DNA from: Loktanella sp. M215 | Lineage (GTDB): Bacteria > Pseudomonadota > Alphaproteobacteria > Rhodobacterales > Rhodobacteraceae | Reading direction: 5' to 3' | Length of the DNA: 64,000 nt | Assembly (NCBI RefSeq): GCF_021735925.1 | Contig: NZ_WMEA01000004.1 | Location: forward strand, 392,183 to 456,182 | In this document: positions 19,653 through 28,953 of the stretch, in pieces | How positions within the stretch are numbered: the first letter of the stretch is position 1 | Layout: the number at the start of each line of letters is the position of its first letter | Program-made: the position numbers and the translations under genes | Notes under the pieces: generated by a model | Databases searched by the model: none | Told to the model about the DNA's origin: nothing | What the model saw: the letters and a program-made list of their open reading frames with translations, nothing else

Positions 19653-20360
19653 ATGGCCCAAGCCCACTCCCCCTCCATTATCGTATTCGATGTCAACGAG
19701 ACCCTTCTGGATCTGACGACACTGGAACCACTTTTTGAGCGGATGTTTGGGAAGGCCGGCATGATGCGGGAATGGTTCGCCCAACTCATCCTTTACTCCG
19801 AAGCGCTGACCCTGTCCGGTATTTACGTTCCGTTCGGCGACCTTGCCGCTGGCGCACTTCGGATGATCGGTGAAACATCCCACTTAACGGTGGCTGACGG
19901 AGATGTGGACGAGTTGGAATCACTCATCGGCGCGATGCCGGCCTATGCCGATGTGGCTCCAGCACTGGAGGCCTTGAAGGAGCGCGGATTTCGGCTGGTG
20001 ACTTTGACGAACTCTGCGCCTGGCGCTGCACCGACGCCACTCGAACGGGCAGGCCTCGCAAATTACTTCGAGCGGACCTTCTCCGTGCAAGACGTCATGC
20101 GGTTCAAGCCTGCACCGGAAACCTACCGGCATGTGGCAAAGGAATTTGATGCCGAATTGTCCGACCTCTGCATGGTTGCCTGTCATCTCTGGGATACGAT
20201 CGGCGCTCAGGCAGCAGGCTGCGCCGCCGCTTTGGTGAGGCGACCTGGAAACGCACCGATGCTCGTCCCAGGCGTGCCCACGCCCAACATCGTGGTCAAT
20301 GACATGCATCAGCTCGCAACGGAGATCATTCAAAAATGGTCCAGGAATTTGATGGCGTAA
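19653..20360 (+). CDS. Haloacid dehalogenase type II
   Basis: 235 residues of the HAD superfamily. The nucleophile motif is FDVNETLLD (Asp13), motif II is TLTNSAPG, the lysine lies in MRFKPAPETY, and CHLWDTIGAQAAG matches the (S)-2-haloacid dehalogenase subgroup (SNPWD-like segment altered to CHLWD). It would hydrolyse 2-haloacids to 2-hydroxyacids or act on related small substrates. GAGG lies 8 nt upstream of the ATG. The gene stands alone. Confidence 0.83.
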   Translation: MAQAHSPSIIVFDVNETLLDLTTLEPLFERMFGKAGMMREWFAQLILYSEALTLSGIYVPFGDLAAGALRMIGETSHLTVADGDVDELESLIGAMPAYADVAPALEALKERGFRLVTLTNSAPGAAPTPLERAGLANYFERTFSVQDVMRFKPAPETYRHVAKEFDAELSDLCMVACHLWDTIGAQAAGCAAALVRRPGNAPMLVPGVPTPNIVVNDMHQLATEIIQKWSRNLMA

Positions 20361-20703
20361 TTGGCTTTTAAAAAGGTACAGCGTTCTTACTGATGAGAAC
20401 GTGGCATGTCGTGGAGAGCTTATTTGAGTCAGCACCCTTTGATATCGAACAAATCTAGGTTTATCCCTCAGATGTTCGAGACACCGGCGGCGCAGAAAAC
20501 CGCGCATCTCAATCATCCCAGCTTTTACCCCAAGCCTTGCCAGTCCAGCTGACAGCGTTCCGCAATAGCGGCCAAAGCCGGAAAATGCTTCCGAACTCTC
20601 CGAGGTTCGTTTGTCGCCCGTCTTGACTGAGCAACTCCCATTGAAGCGGAAAACTACCATGTTACCTGTTATTCCATCACCGAATGTGGGAAAGGAACGA
20701 ACC
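20361..20703. other. Intergenic region, 343 bases
   Basis: No gene supported. The final part carries the ribosome site AAAGGAACG for the transporter gene at 20704. No clear promoter consensus or repeat seen. Confidence 0.4.
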
Positions 20704-21438
20704 ATGATGAAACCGATCGCAATCGCGGCCTTCGCGCTGGCCTCTACCCTTGGCACGGCACAGGCCGACACAATCAATGTCGGCATGTCGGGCGGCTATT
20801 TCCCCTTTATGTTCGTCAAGCTGGACGAATTGCAGGGGTTCGAGGTCGATTTCATGAACGCCGTCGCCGCAGAGACCGGCGACGACGTGAACTTCATCAC
20901 CATGTCCTTCTCGGGTCTGATCGGCGCGCTGGATTCCGGTCGCATCGACACCATCACGTCGGACCGCGAGGCGAAGTTCGCCTTTTCGCAGCCTTACGTC
21001 TTTGACGGCGCGCAGGTCGTGGTGAAGGCGGGCAACGAGGACACGATCACCGGCCCCGCCGACCTGTCAGGCAAGACCGTCGCCGTGAACCTCGGGTCCA
21101 ACTTCGAAGAGCTGCTGAACGCGCTGCCCAATGCCGCCGATATCGACATCAGGACCTATGAAAGCAACATCGCGCAGGACACGGCCCTTGGCCGCGTCGA
21201 TGCCTTCGTGATGGACCGCGTCTCCTCTGCCCAGCTGATCGCGGAAAGCCCCCTGCCGCTGGCCCTCGCAGGCAAGCCGTTCAGCGAAATCCGCAACGCC
21301 CTGCCCTTCCGCAACGACGACGCGGGCAAGGCGCTGCGCGACCGGGTCGATGCCGCCATCACCACGCTGAAGGACAACGGCACGCTTGCCGAAATCTCGA
21401 ACAAGTGGTTCGGCACCGATATCACGGTCGCAGAGTAG
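20704..21438 (+). CDS. Periplasmic substrate-binding protein of a polar amino-acid ABC transporter
   Basis: 244 residues: a signal peptide (cleaved near LGTAQA-D) and a bacterial family 3 solute-binding domain with SGGYFPFMFVKLDELQGFEVD, SGRIDTITSDREAKFAFS and GRVDAFVMDR. It delivers an amino acid such as cystine or glutamine to the membrane permease. The permease gene starts 5 nt after its stop but is cut by an IS21 remnant, so the transporter is probably dead here. The DNA is notably GC-rich and codon-biased compared with its neighbours, hinting that this segment has a different origin. Confidence 0.88.
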   Translation: MMKPIAIAAFALASTLGTAQADTINVGMSGGYFPFMFVKLDELQGFEVDFMNAVAAETGDDVNFITMSFSGLIGALDSGRIDTITSDREAKFAFSQPYVFDGAQVVVKAGNEDTITGPADLSGKTVAVNLGSNFEELLNALPNAADIDIRTYESNIAQDTALGRVDAFVMDRVSSAQLIAESPLPLALAGKPFSEIRNALPFRNDDAGKALRDRVDAAITTLKDNGTLAEISNKWFGTDITVAE

Positions 21439-21442
21439 AACC

Positions 21443-21880
21443 ATGCGGGCGCTCGACGTCGACTACATGGTGAGTCTGGTGCCCGTCCTGCTGGGCTACG
21501 TCCCACTGACGCTGTTCATGGCCTTCATTGGCATGATCTGTGCCTTGGTACTGGCCTCGGTCATGGCTGTGGAACGGGTGTTCCGCATCCCCGTCCTCGA
21601 CTGGGTCGTGCGGCTCTTCATCAGCTTCTTTCGCGGCACGCCGCTGCTGGTGCAGCTTTTTCTGTTCTACTACGGCCTGCCGCAGGTGTTTGCCTTTATC
21701 GGCAACATCAACGGCGTGACCGCCACGATCATGGGTCTGACGCTGCATTTTTCAGCCTACATGGCCGAAAGCATCCGCGCCGCGATCCTTGGCGTCAACC
21801 GCAGCCAGTGGGAGGCCTCGCAGGCCGTCGGCATGACCCAAGGCCAGATGATGCGCCAGATCATCCTGCCAAACTCCCGA
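21443..21880 (+). pseudogene. ABC transporter permease, 3' truncated
   Basis: 146 or so residues of a HisM/GlnP-type permease: three to four membrane helices, FISFFRGTPLLVQLFLFYYG, and the EAA-loop region [20 protein letters not shown]. Homology ends at about 21877 where IS21-derived sequence begins; the frame drifts on to 21976 through unrelated residues. The last helices and any ATPase gene are missing. Confidence 0.85.
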
Positions 21881-22653
21881 CGACCTTCACTCTGGCCGTC
21901 GACCGCCGGTCCAAAAGCGGGCGAATGGCAGCGTCGACATCCCCGAAGAAGCCAAAGGCGCGCACATGGCTTGTGATCCAGTCCGGCAGTGATTGGGTCC
22001 ACGTCGCGTCAGCATACGTGTAATTCGAGGCCCCCAGCGTGGCGACAAACAGTTGTGCCGTGCGCACCTCACCGCTCTTGGGATCGATCACATCGATCGT
22101 GTGTCCTGCGCCATCGACGAACAGACGCTCCCCGGCCGGATGACGCTGGCGCATCACTGGCGACAGCTTGCCTTCCCACCGGGTATAAAGCTCGCAAAAC
22201 CGGGAACAGCCGTAGCCTCAGGATGGTCGGAGCGATATTCTTCCCATAACAGTGACAGCGTCACGCCCTTGCAGCGCAACTCGCGGCGACACGTTGGGTG
22301 TTCTGGTCGGCCCCATCAAACAGACGACGCTCGAGGTCCGTGTCGGACATCTCTGGGGGCAGTGGCCAGCTCAGGCCCAACTCAGCGGCACGATCAAGAT
22401 AGCCCTGAAAGGTGGTGCGCCCGATCGCCAGGCTCGCCGCAATTTGACGTCGACAGACCCTCGGATGACAGCCTTAACACATCTCGTATTTTCCGCATCG
22501 GCATTCTCTTCATCGGGCTTCCTTCGTGCCAAAAGGGCGGAAGGCAGCCGGTTACAGATTGCCTCGCAGCAGCACGTCACAGGGGTGGGCGCATACCCCG
22601 GAATCGGTGGGCGGATGAAATCGGAACGGGTGGGCGCATCAAATCGGAATACG
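21881..22653 (-). pseudogene. Decayed IS21-family istA remnant
   Basis: The minus strand reads as an IS21 transposase broken by several frameshifts: a start region with MRKIRDVLRLSSEGLSTSNC, then ELGLSWPLPPEMSDTDLE, then [18 protein letters not shown] and [17 protein letters not shown]. The catalytic core is truncated near 21885. Terminal repeats of the IS21 type (GGTGGGCGCATCAAATCGGA and two sister copies) lie at about 22585-22653, marking the right end. istB is absent. It cut the ABC permease gene. Confidence 0.8.
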
Positions 22654-22740
22654 CAGAGGAGCTGAAGGCGTCTCTGGGGCGCTGCCGTTATGACCGTGGC
22701 ACGGCCAAGTCCATCCACATGCTCCGGGAACGCCACCAGA

Positions 22741-22800
22741 GACGTACCTCGGGGCATGCTAATGGATCGGTATGATATCGGTTTGATAAGGGGACGCCCG
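22741..22800 (+). repeat. Left arm of a 60-bp inverted repeat flanking mgtC
   Basis: This 60-bp block is the reverse complement of 23665-23724 at 56 of 60 positions with no gaps. Identity stops sharply at both ends. Read leftward it resembles a leader with a damaged ribosome site (CGAGG instead of GGAGG), and no start codon follows it. It lies 87 bases from the IS21 remnant. Confidence 0.9.
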
Positions 22801-22900
22801 GTGTCCTCGGACACTACCAAGAGATGATGGGGGACCTGGGTCACGCCCCAATTCTGAAATGGACAAGAGTCGCTGCTCACATGTTGCGCAGACGATTGCT

Positions 22901-23371
22901 TTAAAATCTTTCGATGGACTTCAGAAGTCCGATGATGAAAATCGCCAAAGCTGTCGCAAGCACTGCGATCAGCCAAACGCCCAGACCCGCCGCAGTTCCG
23001 ATTGCCGCGGCAAGCCAGAGGCTAGCGCCGGTTGTCAGACCTTTGACTTCACCGCGCGTGAAGACAATAAGGCCTGCCGCTAGAAAGGCCACGCCGCCCG
23101 TCACAGCCTCGATCATGCGGATCGGGTCGAGGCGCACGTTGTCCCCGAAATCCTGTCCGACTAGATCCAGCGCCAGCAGGCAGTAGCAGGCCGAAGATAA
23201 TCCCACCAGCATGTGCGTCCTAAGGCCGGCAGCTTGATCATTGCTTTCGCGTTCAAAGCCGATGACTGATGTCAAGACCACGGCGCCGATGATCCGAAAC
23301 ATCAGGACGGGCCAAGGCAGACTGCTGTGGCCCGAAAATTCGTGTGAAAGTGCATCGATGATGTTTGCCAT
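22901..23371 (-). CDS. MgtC/SapB-family membrane protein
   Basis: About 156 residues with four to five membrane helices and the family core VIGFERESNDQAAGLRTHMLVG, GVAFLAAGLI and KGLTTGASLWLAAAIGTAAG. MgtC proteins act in magnesium limitation and modulate ATP synthase or phosphate uptake in pathogens; in free-living bacteria their role is open. ATG 23371 is chosen by family length; the frame stays open to a TTG at 23431. The gene lies wholly between the arms of the 60-bp inverted repeat. The 353 bases upstream hold no other gene. Confidence 0.82.
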   Translation of the reverse strand: MANIIDALSHEFSGHSSLPWPVLMFRIIGAVVLTSVIGFERESNDQAAGLRTHMLVGLSSACYCLLALDLVGQDFGDNVRLDPIRMIEAVTGGVAFLAAGLIVFTRGEVKGLTTGASLWLAAAIGTAAGLGVWLIAVLATALAIFIIGLLKSIERF

Positions 23372-23664
23372 TACACGTGCGAACTGCCCGAGATCCCTTT
23401 CAGTTCCATGCCGCCGGAATTTCAAAGCCAAGTTTGCGACGCCACCATCACAGGTGCTCAGGCGATTTGACCAGATAATTCAGCTTTGAAATGGTAGTTT
23501 TCGCTTCTGCCCGGAAACAGAGCACGTCGGCCAGCAAGACTGTGAGTCTGAATTAACTTCAATAGCTTTATTCACTTTAAGGCATCTCGGTGGAACGATC
23601 TGCCCGAGAGTGCATTGTGCATGTAGAGTTTCCGCGTTCGTTGTTCCATTGATACTCGGTAACA

Positions 23665-23724
23665 CGGGCGTCCCCTTATTAATCCGATATCATACCGATC
23701 CATAAGCATGCCCGGAGGTACGTC
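23665..23724 (+). repeat. Right arm of the 60-bp inverted repeat, forming the leader of the SRPBCC operon
   Basis: It ends exactly one base before the ATG of the SRPBCC gene and contains that gene's ribosome site (GGAGG at 23714-23718, spacer TACGTC). The inner half holds an imperfect dyad around CCGATATCATACCGATCC. The matching arm is at 22741-22800 in inverse orientation. Confidence 0.9.
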
Positions 23725-24411
23725 ATGGTAGATCGTAGCATTGGAAAATGGCGCAATGCTGATTCTGGTCCATCAAGGGCCGGTGGCCATTCACAAGCTG
23801 TGTGGCTCACGCTTGGAATGGCCGCCCTCATCGGGACCGCAGGACTATTTGCCCTTGCACGCTCCAAGAGCGACAATCTGGATAGATTTCCAGACGACGC
23901 GCCCGGTCGGACCGCCCGACAATCGTACTTTGGAAATTTTGCCGTTACCGGAAAAACCGTGACGATCGGCAAGCCTCGTCATGAGGTCTACGATTTCTAT
24001 CGCAATTTCGGCAACCTCGCCAGATTCATGGAAAACATCACATCCGTACGGACCGTCGGCGACCTGTGCCACTGGGAGATCGATGCGCCGGGCCAGAGCG
24101 TGGAAATTGTCACCCGGATCGTCTCCGATCGAGCCGGCGAAGAAATCGCGTGGTCATCGACGGAAGGCTCTCAGATCGAAACCCGTGGCAAGGTGTTGTT
24201 TCGCGATGCGCCTGGCGAACGGGGCACTGAAGTCGAGGCTATAATTGCCTATGATCCCCCGGCCGGAACACTGGGTCGCATGGTTGCCAAGCTCTTTCAG
24301 CGCGAGCCAAGTGTTCAGGGTCGCAGAGACCTTAAGCGGCTCAAGATGATCATGGAAACCGGAGAGATCGCGACAAACCGAAATCGCAAAACCGAACAGG
24401 AAGGTCAGTGA
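23725..24411 (+). CDS. Membrane-anchored SRPBCC-domain protein
   Basis: 228 residues. One membrane helix (about 26-45) precedes a SRPBCC/polyketide-cyclase-like domain from about 75 to 205, with VTIGKPRHEVYDFYRNFGNLARFM and a conserved helix near PSVQGRRDLKRLKMIMETGE. SRPBCC domains hold hydrophobic ligands in a helix-grip pocket. It begins a tight operon with an alcohol dehydrogenase and two short-chain dehydrogenases; the stop is one base before the next start. Ligand unknown. Confidence 0.83.
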   Translation: MVDRSIGKWRNADSGPSRAGGHSQAVWLTLGMAALIGTAGLFALARSKSDNLDRFPDDAPGRTARQSYFGNFAVTGKTVTIGKPRHEVYDFYRNFGNLARFMENITSVRTVGDLCHWEIDAPGQSVEIVTRIVSDRAGEEIAWSSTEGSQIETRGKVLFRDAPGERGTEVEAIIAYDPPAGTLGRMVAKLFQREPSVQGRRDLKRLKMIMETGEIATNRNRKTEQEGQ

Positions 24412-24412
24412 A

Positions 24413-25594
24413 ATGCGCGCTTTGACTTGGCAGGGAAAGCACGACGTCCGGGTGGAAACGTTGCCCGATCCTGAAATCGTCAACCCACGTGATGCGATCA
24501 TCGAAGTGACCTCGACTGCGATCTGTGGGTCTGATCTGCACCTCTACGATGCCGTCATACCTGGGCTGAAATCCGGCGATATTCTGGGTCATGAATTCAT
24601 GGGCCGTGTGGTCGACGTGGGGCCGGGTAGTACGTTGCAAAAGGGCCAGCGGGTTGTCGTGCCCTTCACGATTTCCTGTGGGGGGTGCTTTCACTGCAAG
24701 CAACTGCAATTCTCTGCCTGCGCCAATTCCAATCCTGTCGACAACCAGGATCTGACTGAACCGCTTTACGGTCATGCGTTGAGCGGGCTTTTTGGATATT
24801 CGCATCTGACCGGAGGTTATCCCGGTGGTCAGGCGGAATACGTTCGTGTGCCCTACTCCGACGTCGGACCCATCGTGATCCCCGACGGGATGGAGGACGA
24901 TGACGTGTTGTTCCTGTCCGATATTCTACCAACCGGCTGGATGGCCGCGGAAAACGCCCAGATTGAACAGGGTGACACGGTCGCCGTTTGGGGGTGTGGG
25001 CCCGTCGGACTGTTCGCAATCCAAAGTGCCCTGCTGATGGGCGCGCACAAGGTGATCGCCATCGATCATTATCCCAATCGCCTGAAACTGGCCCGTGACC
25101 TTGGTGCCGATGTCATCGACTACAAACAGACCCATGTTCTCGAGGCCCTGATGGAAATGTCAGGTGGCATGGGGCCCGATGCTGTGATCGACGCCGTCGG
25201 TATGGAAAGTCACGGCATGACGCCCGATGCGGTCATGGATGATATCAAGCAGACCGTCGGGATTGGGGCCGATGGTGGTCACGCGCTGAGAGAAGCGATT
25301 TTGGCCGTCCGCAAAGGGGGACGTGTCTCGATCCCGGGTGTCTATGGCGGATTCCTCGACAAGTTTCCGTTAGGCGCCATGATGGAAAAGGGTCTGCAGA
25401 TCCGGACCGGTCAGACCCACGTGCAACGTTACCTCAAGGAGCTTTTGCAACGCATCGGTGAAGGGCAGATCGACAGCCGCTTTATGATCTCGCACCGTCT
25501 CCCGCTGGAAGACGCCGCACGGGGGTACGAAAATTTCCGCTATAACCAGAATGATTGGACTAAGGTCGTTCTGAAGCCGAGCACAGCGTCATGA
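24413..25594 (+). CDS. Zinc-dependent alcohol dehydrogenase
   Basis: 393 residues, MDR superfamily. Catalytic zinc ligands are in AICGSDLHLYD and GHEFMGRV. Structural zinc cysteines have the spacing C-x2-C-x2-C-x7-C in SCGGCFHCKQLQFSAC. The NAD-binding Rossmann motif is VWGCGPVGLFAIQ. It resembles glutathione-independent formaldehyde dehydrogenase-like enzymes that come with stress genes. ATG 24413 follows a GGTCAGTGAA leader two nt after the SRPBCC stop, and the end overlaps the next gene by 4 nt. Confidence 0.9.
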   Translation: MRALTWQGKHDVRVETLPDPEIVNPRDAIIEVTSTAICGSDLHLYDAVIPGLKSGDILGHEFMGRVVDVGPGSTLQKGQRVVVPFTISCGGCFHCKQLQFSACANSNPVDNQDLTEPLYGHALSGLFGYSHLTGGYPGGQAEYVRVPYSDVGPIVIPDGMEDDDVLFLSDILPTGWMAAENAQIEQGDTVAVWGCGPVGLFAIQSALLMGAHKVIAIDHYPNRLKLARDLGADVIDYKQTHVLEALMEMSGGMGPDAVIDAVGMESHGMTPDAVMDDIKQTVGIGADGGHALREAILAVRKGGRVSIPGVYGGFLDKFPLGAMMEKGLQIRTGQTHVQRYLKELLQRIGEGQIDSRFMISHRLPLEDAARGYENFRYNQNDWTKVVLKPSTAS

Positions 25595-26373
25595 GTACCG
25601 CACAATTGGCCGTCGTGACCGGCGCCTCGACCGGCATTGGTCTTGAGCTGGCAAAGCGGTTTGCATTGTACGGGCACGACCTGATTGTCTGCGCCAATGA
25701 ATCCCGGATCGTAGAGGTGGCAGAACAATTACGCACGCAGGTCAATGTTGAGGTGGTCGAAGCCGACACGGGGACAAGAGCGGGTATCGATGCGTTGTGG
25801 TCCGCGATCGGGGACCGGGACGTCGATTACCTGTGCGCCAATGCCGGTATCGGGCTGGGTCATGCCTTCCTTGAACAGGACTGGGACGACGTCAAACCCG
25901 TGATCGATCTGAACGTCGCCGGCACCACGGCGCTCTTGCACCGGACGATCCGGAAAATGCGCCAACGTGGCGAGGGACGTATTCTCATTACCGGCTCCAT
26001 CGCAGGGTTAATGCCCGGTAGCTTTCAGGCGGTATACAACGCGACGAAGGCCTATCTCGACAACCTGAGCTGGGCCTTGCGGAACGAAGTGCAGGACACC
26101 GGTATTACCGTGACCTGCCTGATGCCCGGACCAACGGATACGGAATTTTTCAGCCGTGCCGGGATGGAGGACACGCCCGTCGGCCAAAGCGACGGCAAGG
26201 CCGATCCCGCGGCCGTGGCGAAGGCTGGTTATGACGCGATGATGCGCGGCAGCAGCGGCGTCACGCCCGGCATGATGAACAAGATCCAGGCCGCGATGGC
26301 CAATATCCTGCCAGACAGCGTCATGGCGCAGCTTCACCGCCGGATGGCCGAGCCAAACAGCGGAGGGAAATAA
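25591..26373 (+). CDS. Short-chain dehydrogenase/reductase
   Basis: 260 residues, classical SDR: cofactor loop VVTGASTGIGLELA, NAG motif LCANAGIG, catalytic serine in TGSIAG and YNATKAYLDNLSWAL with the Tyr-x3-Lys pair. It overlaps the alcohol dehydrogenase gene by 4 nt. It is clearly a paralogue of the next gene; even the odd segment LEQDWDDVKPVIDLNV is matched there by HEQDWDDVEALIDLNI, so the pair arose by tandem duplication. Confidence 0.9.
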   Translation: MSTAQLAVVTGASTGIGLELAKRFALYGHDLIVCANESRIVEVAEQLRTQVNVEVVEADTGTRAGIDALWSAIGDRDVDYLCANAGIGLGHAFLEQDWDDVKPVIDLNVAGTTALLHRTIRKMRQRGEGRILITGSIAGLMPGSFQAVYNATKAYLDNLSWALRNEVQDTGITVTCLMPGPTDTEFFSRAGMEDTPVGQSDGKADPAAVAKAGYDAMMRGSSGVTPGMMNKIQAAMANILPDSVMAQLHRRMAEPNSGGK

Positions 26374-26374
26374 C

Positions 26375-27160
26375 ATGTCGACGAAGGGTTTTGCCGTTGT
26401 CACCGGTGCATCCAGCGGTATCGGGTATCAACTGGCCCGCATCGCGGTCGAAGACGGCTACGACCTGCTGATCTGCGCGGATGAGCCTCAGATTGAGGAG
26501 GCTGCCGAGAAGTTGCGCCGCCTTGGCGGGATCATCGAGGCTGTGCAGACCGACCTTGCAACAGCTGACGGCATGACCGCGCTGTGGGACAGGATCGGCG
26601 AGCGCGAACCCGACCTGTTTTTTGCCAACGCTGGCCGCGCCCTTGGCCGGGCGTTTCACGAACAGGACTGGGACGATGTCGAAGCATTGATTGACCTCAA
26701 CATCTTTCAGACAACCAATACGCTGCACCGTGTCGGACAGCGTATGGCCAGGCGGGGTCAGGGTCGCATTCTGGTCACAGGCTCTATCGGTGGCTATGTG
26801 CCGGGACCCTACGACGCCGTCTATGACGCGACCAAGGCCTATATCAACAGCCTGTGCGCTGCGCTCGGCGATGAATGGGAGGGCAACGGCGTCACGTTGA
26901 CATGCCTGATGCCGGGACCTGTAGAAACGAAGATCTTTGACCGTAACGATCTCGGCGATACGCCCATCGGTCGCAGCGACAACAAGGATGATCCCACGCA
27001 GGTCGCGCGTGCGGGCTATGATGCCATGATGCGTGGTGATCGCGCCAAGGTCCCCGGTGTCGCGTGGACGGTATCAAAAATGCTTTCTGGCATCGTGCCT
27101 GGCAGCATAAAGGCCATGCTGCACAGGAGCCAGGTGGAGCCTGATGGCAAAAGCAAGTAA
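26375..27160 (+). CDS. Short-chain dehydrogenase/reductase, tandem paralogue
   Basis: 261 residues with VVTGASSGIGYQLA, FFANAGRALG, the catalytic TGSIGG serine and YDATKAYINSLCAAL. It starts two nt after the preceding SDR stop, with GGAGGG upstream. Probable partner enzyme in the same pathway acting on a related alcohol or ketone. The fatty-acid-type P450 gene downstream suggests hydroxylated lipids as possible substrates, which is inference. Confidence 0.9.
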   Translation: MSTKGFAVVTGASSGIGYQLARIAVEDGYDLLICADEPQIEEAAEKLRRLGGIIEAVQTDLATADGMTALWDRIGEREPDLFFANAGRALGRAFHEQDWDDVEALIDLNIFQTTNTLHRVGQRMARRGQGRILVTGSIGGYVPGPYDAVYDATKAYINSLCAALGDEWEGNGVTLTCLMPGPVETKIFDRNDLGDTPIGRSDNKDDPTQVARAGYDAMMRGDRAKVPGVAWTVSKMLSGIVPGSIKAMLHRSQVEPDGKSK

Positions 27161-27550
27161 ACGTGACGACACTTTATGAAAACATCAGGCGATATAGATT
27201 TTGTACGTGCCTTCAATCAGATAGCGGACGCAGTTAATGCAGCACTTCATGATTGTTGACGGTGCACTGCCACCCCACCAACACGGCTGATGGAACTCAG
27301 CTGGTTTGCCTGATCTCAAGATGGATATCTCAACCGATGGCACCGTTTGACAGCACTCTGCACCTGCGACGCGACCCCTACCGCTTTGTCGGCAAAACAT
27401 GCGCCAAAATCGGCAGTGACGCGTTCAAATCGCGCTTGATGCTGGAACCGACAGTATTCCTGAGCGGCGTGGAGGCGGCGCGCTTTTTCTACGATACGAC
27501 CGTATTCAAACGCCACGGCGCGGCACCCGGCTTTCTCAAGAAGACGTTGT

Positions 27551-28953
27551 GATCGTGTCCCAATGCTTGGTGTAAGAAGCGCGACCCTTGGAGAGGTCCG
27601 AGACTGATCAGGAGGCCACGGCGGGCAGCCTGACGGTTGGATTGTCGGTTACGCGTGCGAGAGTTTCAAGCGACATGTAGCGCCGCGCCACGGCCCATTC
27701 GTCGTTGGTCTCCAACATGAGCGCACCGACCAGCCTTATGATTGAGGCATCGTTTGGAAATATCCCGATGACATCGGCCCGTCGCTTGATCTCACGGTTT
27801 ACCCGTTCGAGTGGATTTGTTGATGCGATCTGCGTCCAATGCTCGCGGGGGAAGGACATGTAAGCCAGCACATCGTCGCGCGAGGTATCCATAAGGGCAC
27901 CAAGCTTGGGCTGTTTTTCGCGGAGCGCGTCGGCGACAACATCCCACTGCGCCTCGGCTTCAACCTTGGTGTCCTAGGCGAAGATCGTCTTCAGCATCGC
28001 CGCGACAGCCATGCGTTGCTTGGCCGGCGCATGGGCGAGCGCGTTCCGCATCCAGTGAACGCGGCACCTCTGTTGAGTGGCATTGAAGACGCGGCGCGCG
28101 GCGGCCCTCAGTCCCTTGTGGTCATCGGCGATTACGAGTTTCACGCCGCGGAGCCCACGGTCAGCAAGGCTGCGGAGAAAGTCGGTCCAGAAGGTCTCCG
28201 CTTCGGACGGGCCGGTGGCAACGCCCAGCACTTCGCGCTTGCCGTCCTCGTTCACCGCCACGGCCACTATCACGGCACGGCTGACGATCCGCCCGCCCTC
28301 ACGCACCTTGAGGTAGGTGACATCCAGCCAGAGGTAGGGCCAGGCTCCTTCCAGCGGCCGGGTCAGGAAAGCGTTCACCCGGTCATCAATCTCAGCACAC
28401 AGGCGGCTGACCTGGCTCTTGGACATGCCGCCTGCGCCCATGGCCTTCACAAGATCATCGACCGAGCGGGTGGAAATCCCTTGAACATAAGCCTCCTGAA
28501 TGACCGCAACCAACGCCTTCTCAGCGGTGCGCCGAGGCTCCAGGAAGCTCGGCAGGTAGCTGCCTTTACGCAGCTTCGGGATCTCCAGCGAGATCCGCCC
28601 CGCACGCGTATCCCAATCCCGTTCCCGGTATCCGTTGCGCTGAACCTCGCGCAGGGGCGAGCGCGTGCCCTTCGCAACACCCGTGTGCAGTTCCACCTCC
28701 ACCTCCATGATCCGCTCAGCTGCGTAGGACAGCATCTCGCGCACCAGATCCGTGTCAGCCTGCTTTTCAATCAGCGCGATCAGCGCCATTCTGTCGTCGG
28801 TCATCGTCGTCTTCTCCGGTTATGGTTACAGGTCTCGCAACCCGAACCTTCTCCGAAAATCGGCGGTGACCGCCAGCATTACCGCCGGCCGCGCGCTGCG
28901 CTACGCCGGAGGCTCCGCGCGCGGCCTCTTACACCAACTGGTGGGACACGGCC
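27551..28953 (-). mobile_element. IS256-family element inserted in the P450 gene
   Basis: 1,403 bp flanked by the 8-bp duplication GACGTTGT (27543-27550 and 28954-28961). The ends are imperfect inverted repeats: GATCGTGTCCCAATGCTTGG at left and, on the opposite strand, GGCCGTGTCCCACCAGTTGG at right. A GC-rich hairpin lies near the right end (28887-28926). The single transposase gene has an internal amber codon. Confidence 0.92.
27608..28804 (-). pseudogene. IS256-family transposase with in-frame TAG
   Basis: A frame of 398 codons on the minus strand with mutator-type motifs ([62 protein letters not shown]). It is interrupted once by a TAG at 27976-27974, after MLKTIFA and before DTKVEAEAQWDVV, where glutamine (CAG) is expected. 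All else is intact. The element may still be mobilised by another copy in the genome. Confidence 0.9.

Noticed and set aside
19920..20786. Minus-strand frame of 288 codons across the dehalogenase and spacer
   Set aside because: Half of it is antisense to the dehalogenase gene and no motif or start site supports it.
23592..23616. GGAAC-N16-CATT upstream of the SRPBCC operon as an EcfG promoter
   Set aside because: The -10 element has a mismatch (CATT for CGTT) and it lies over 100 nt from the start; too weak to list.
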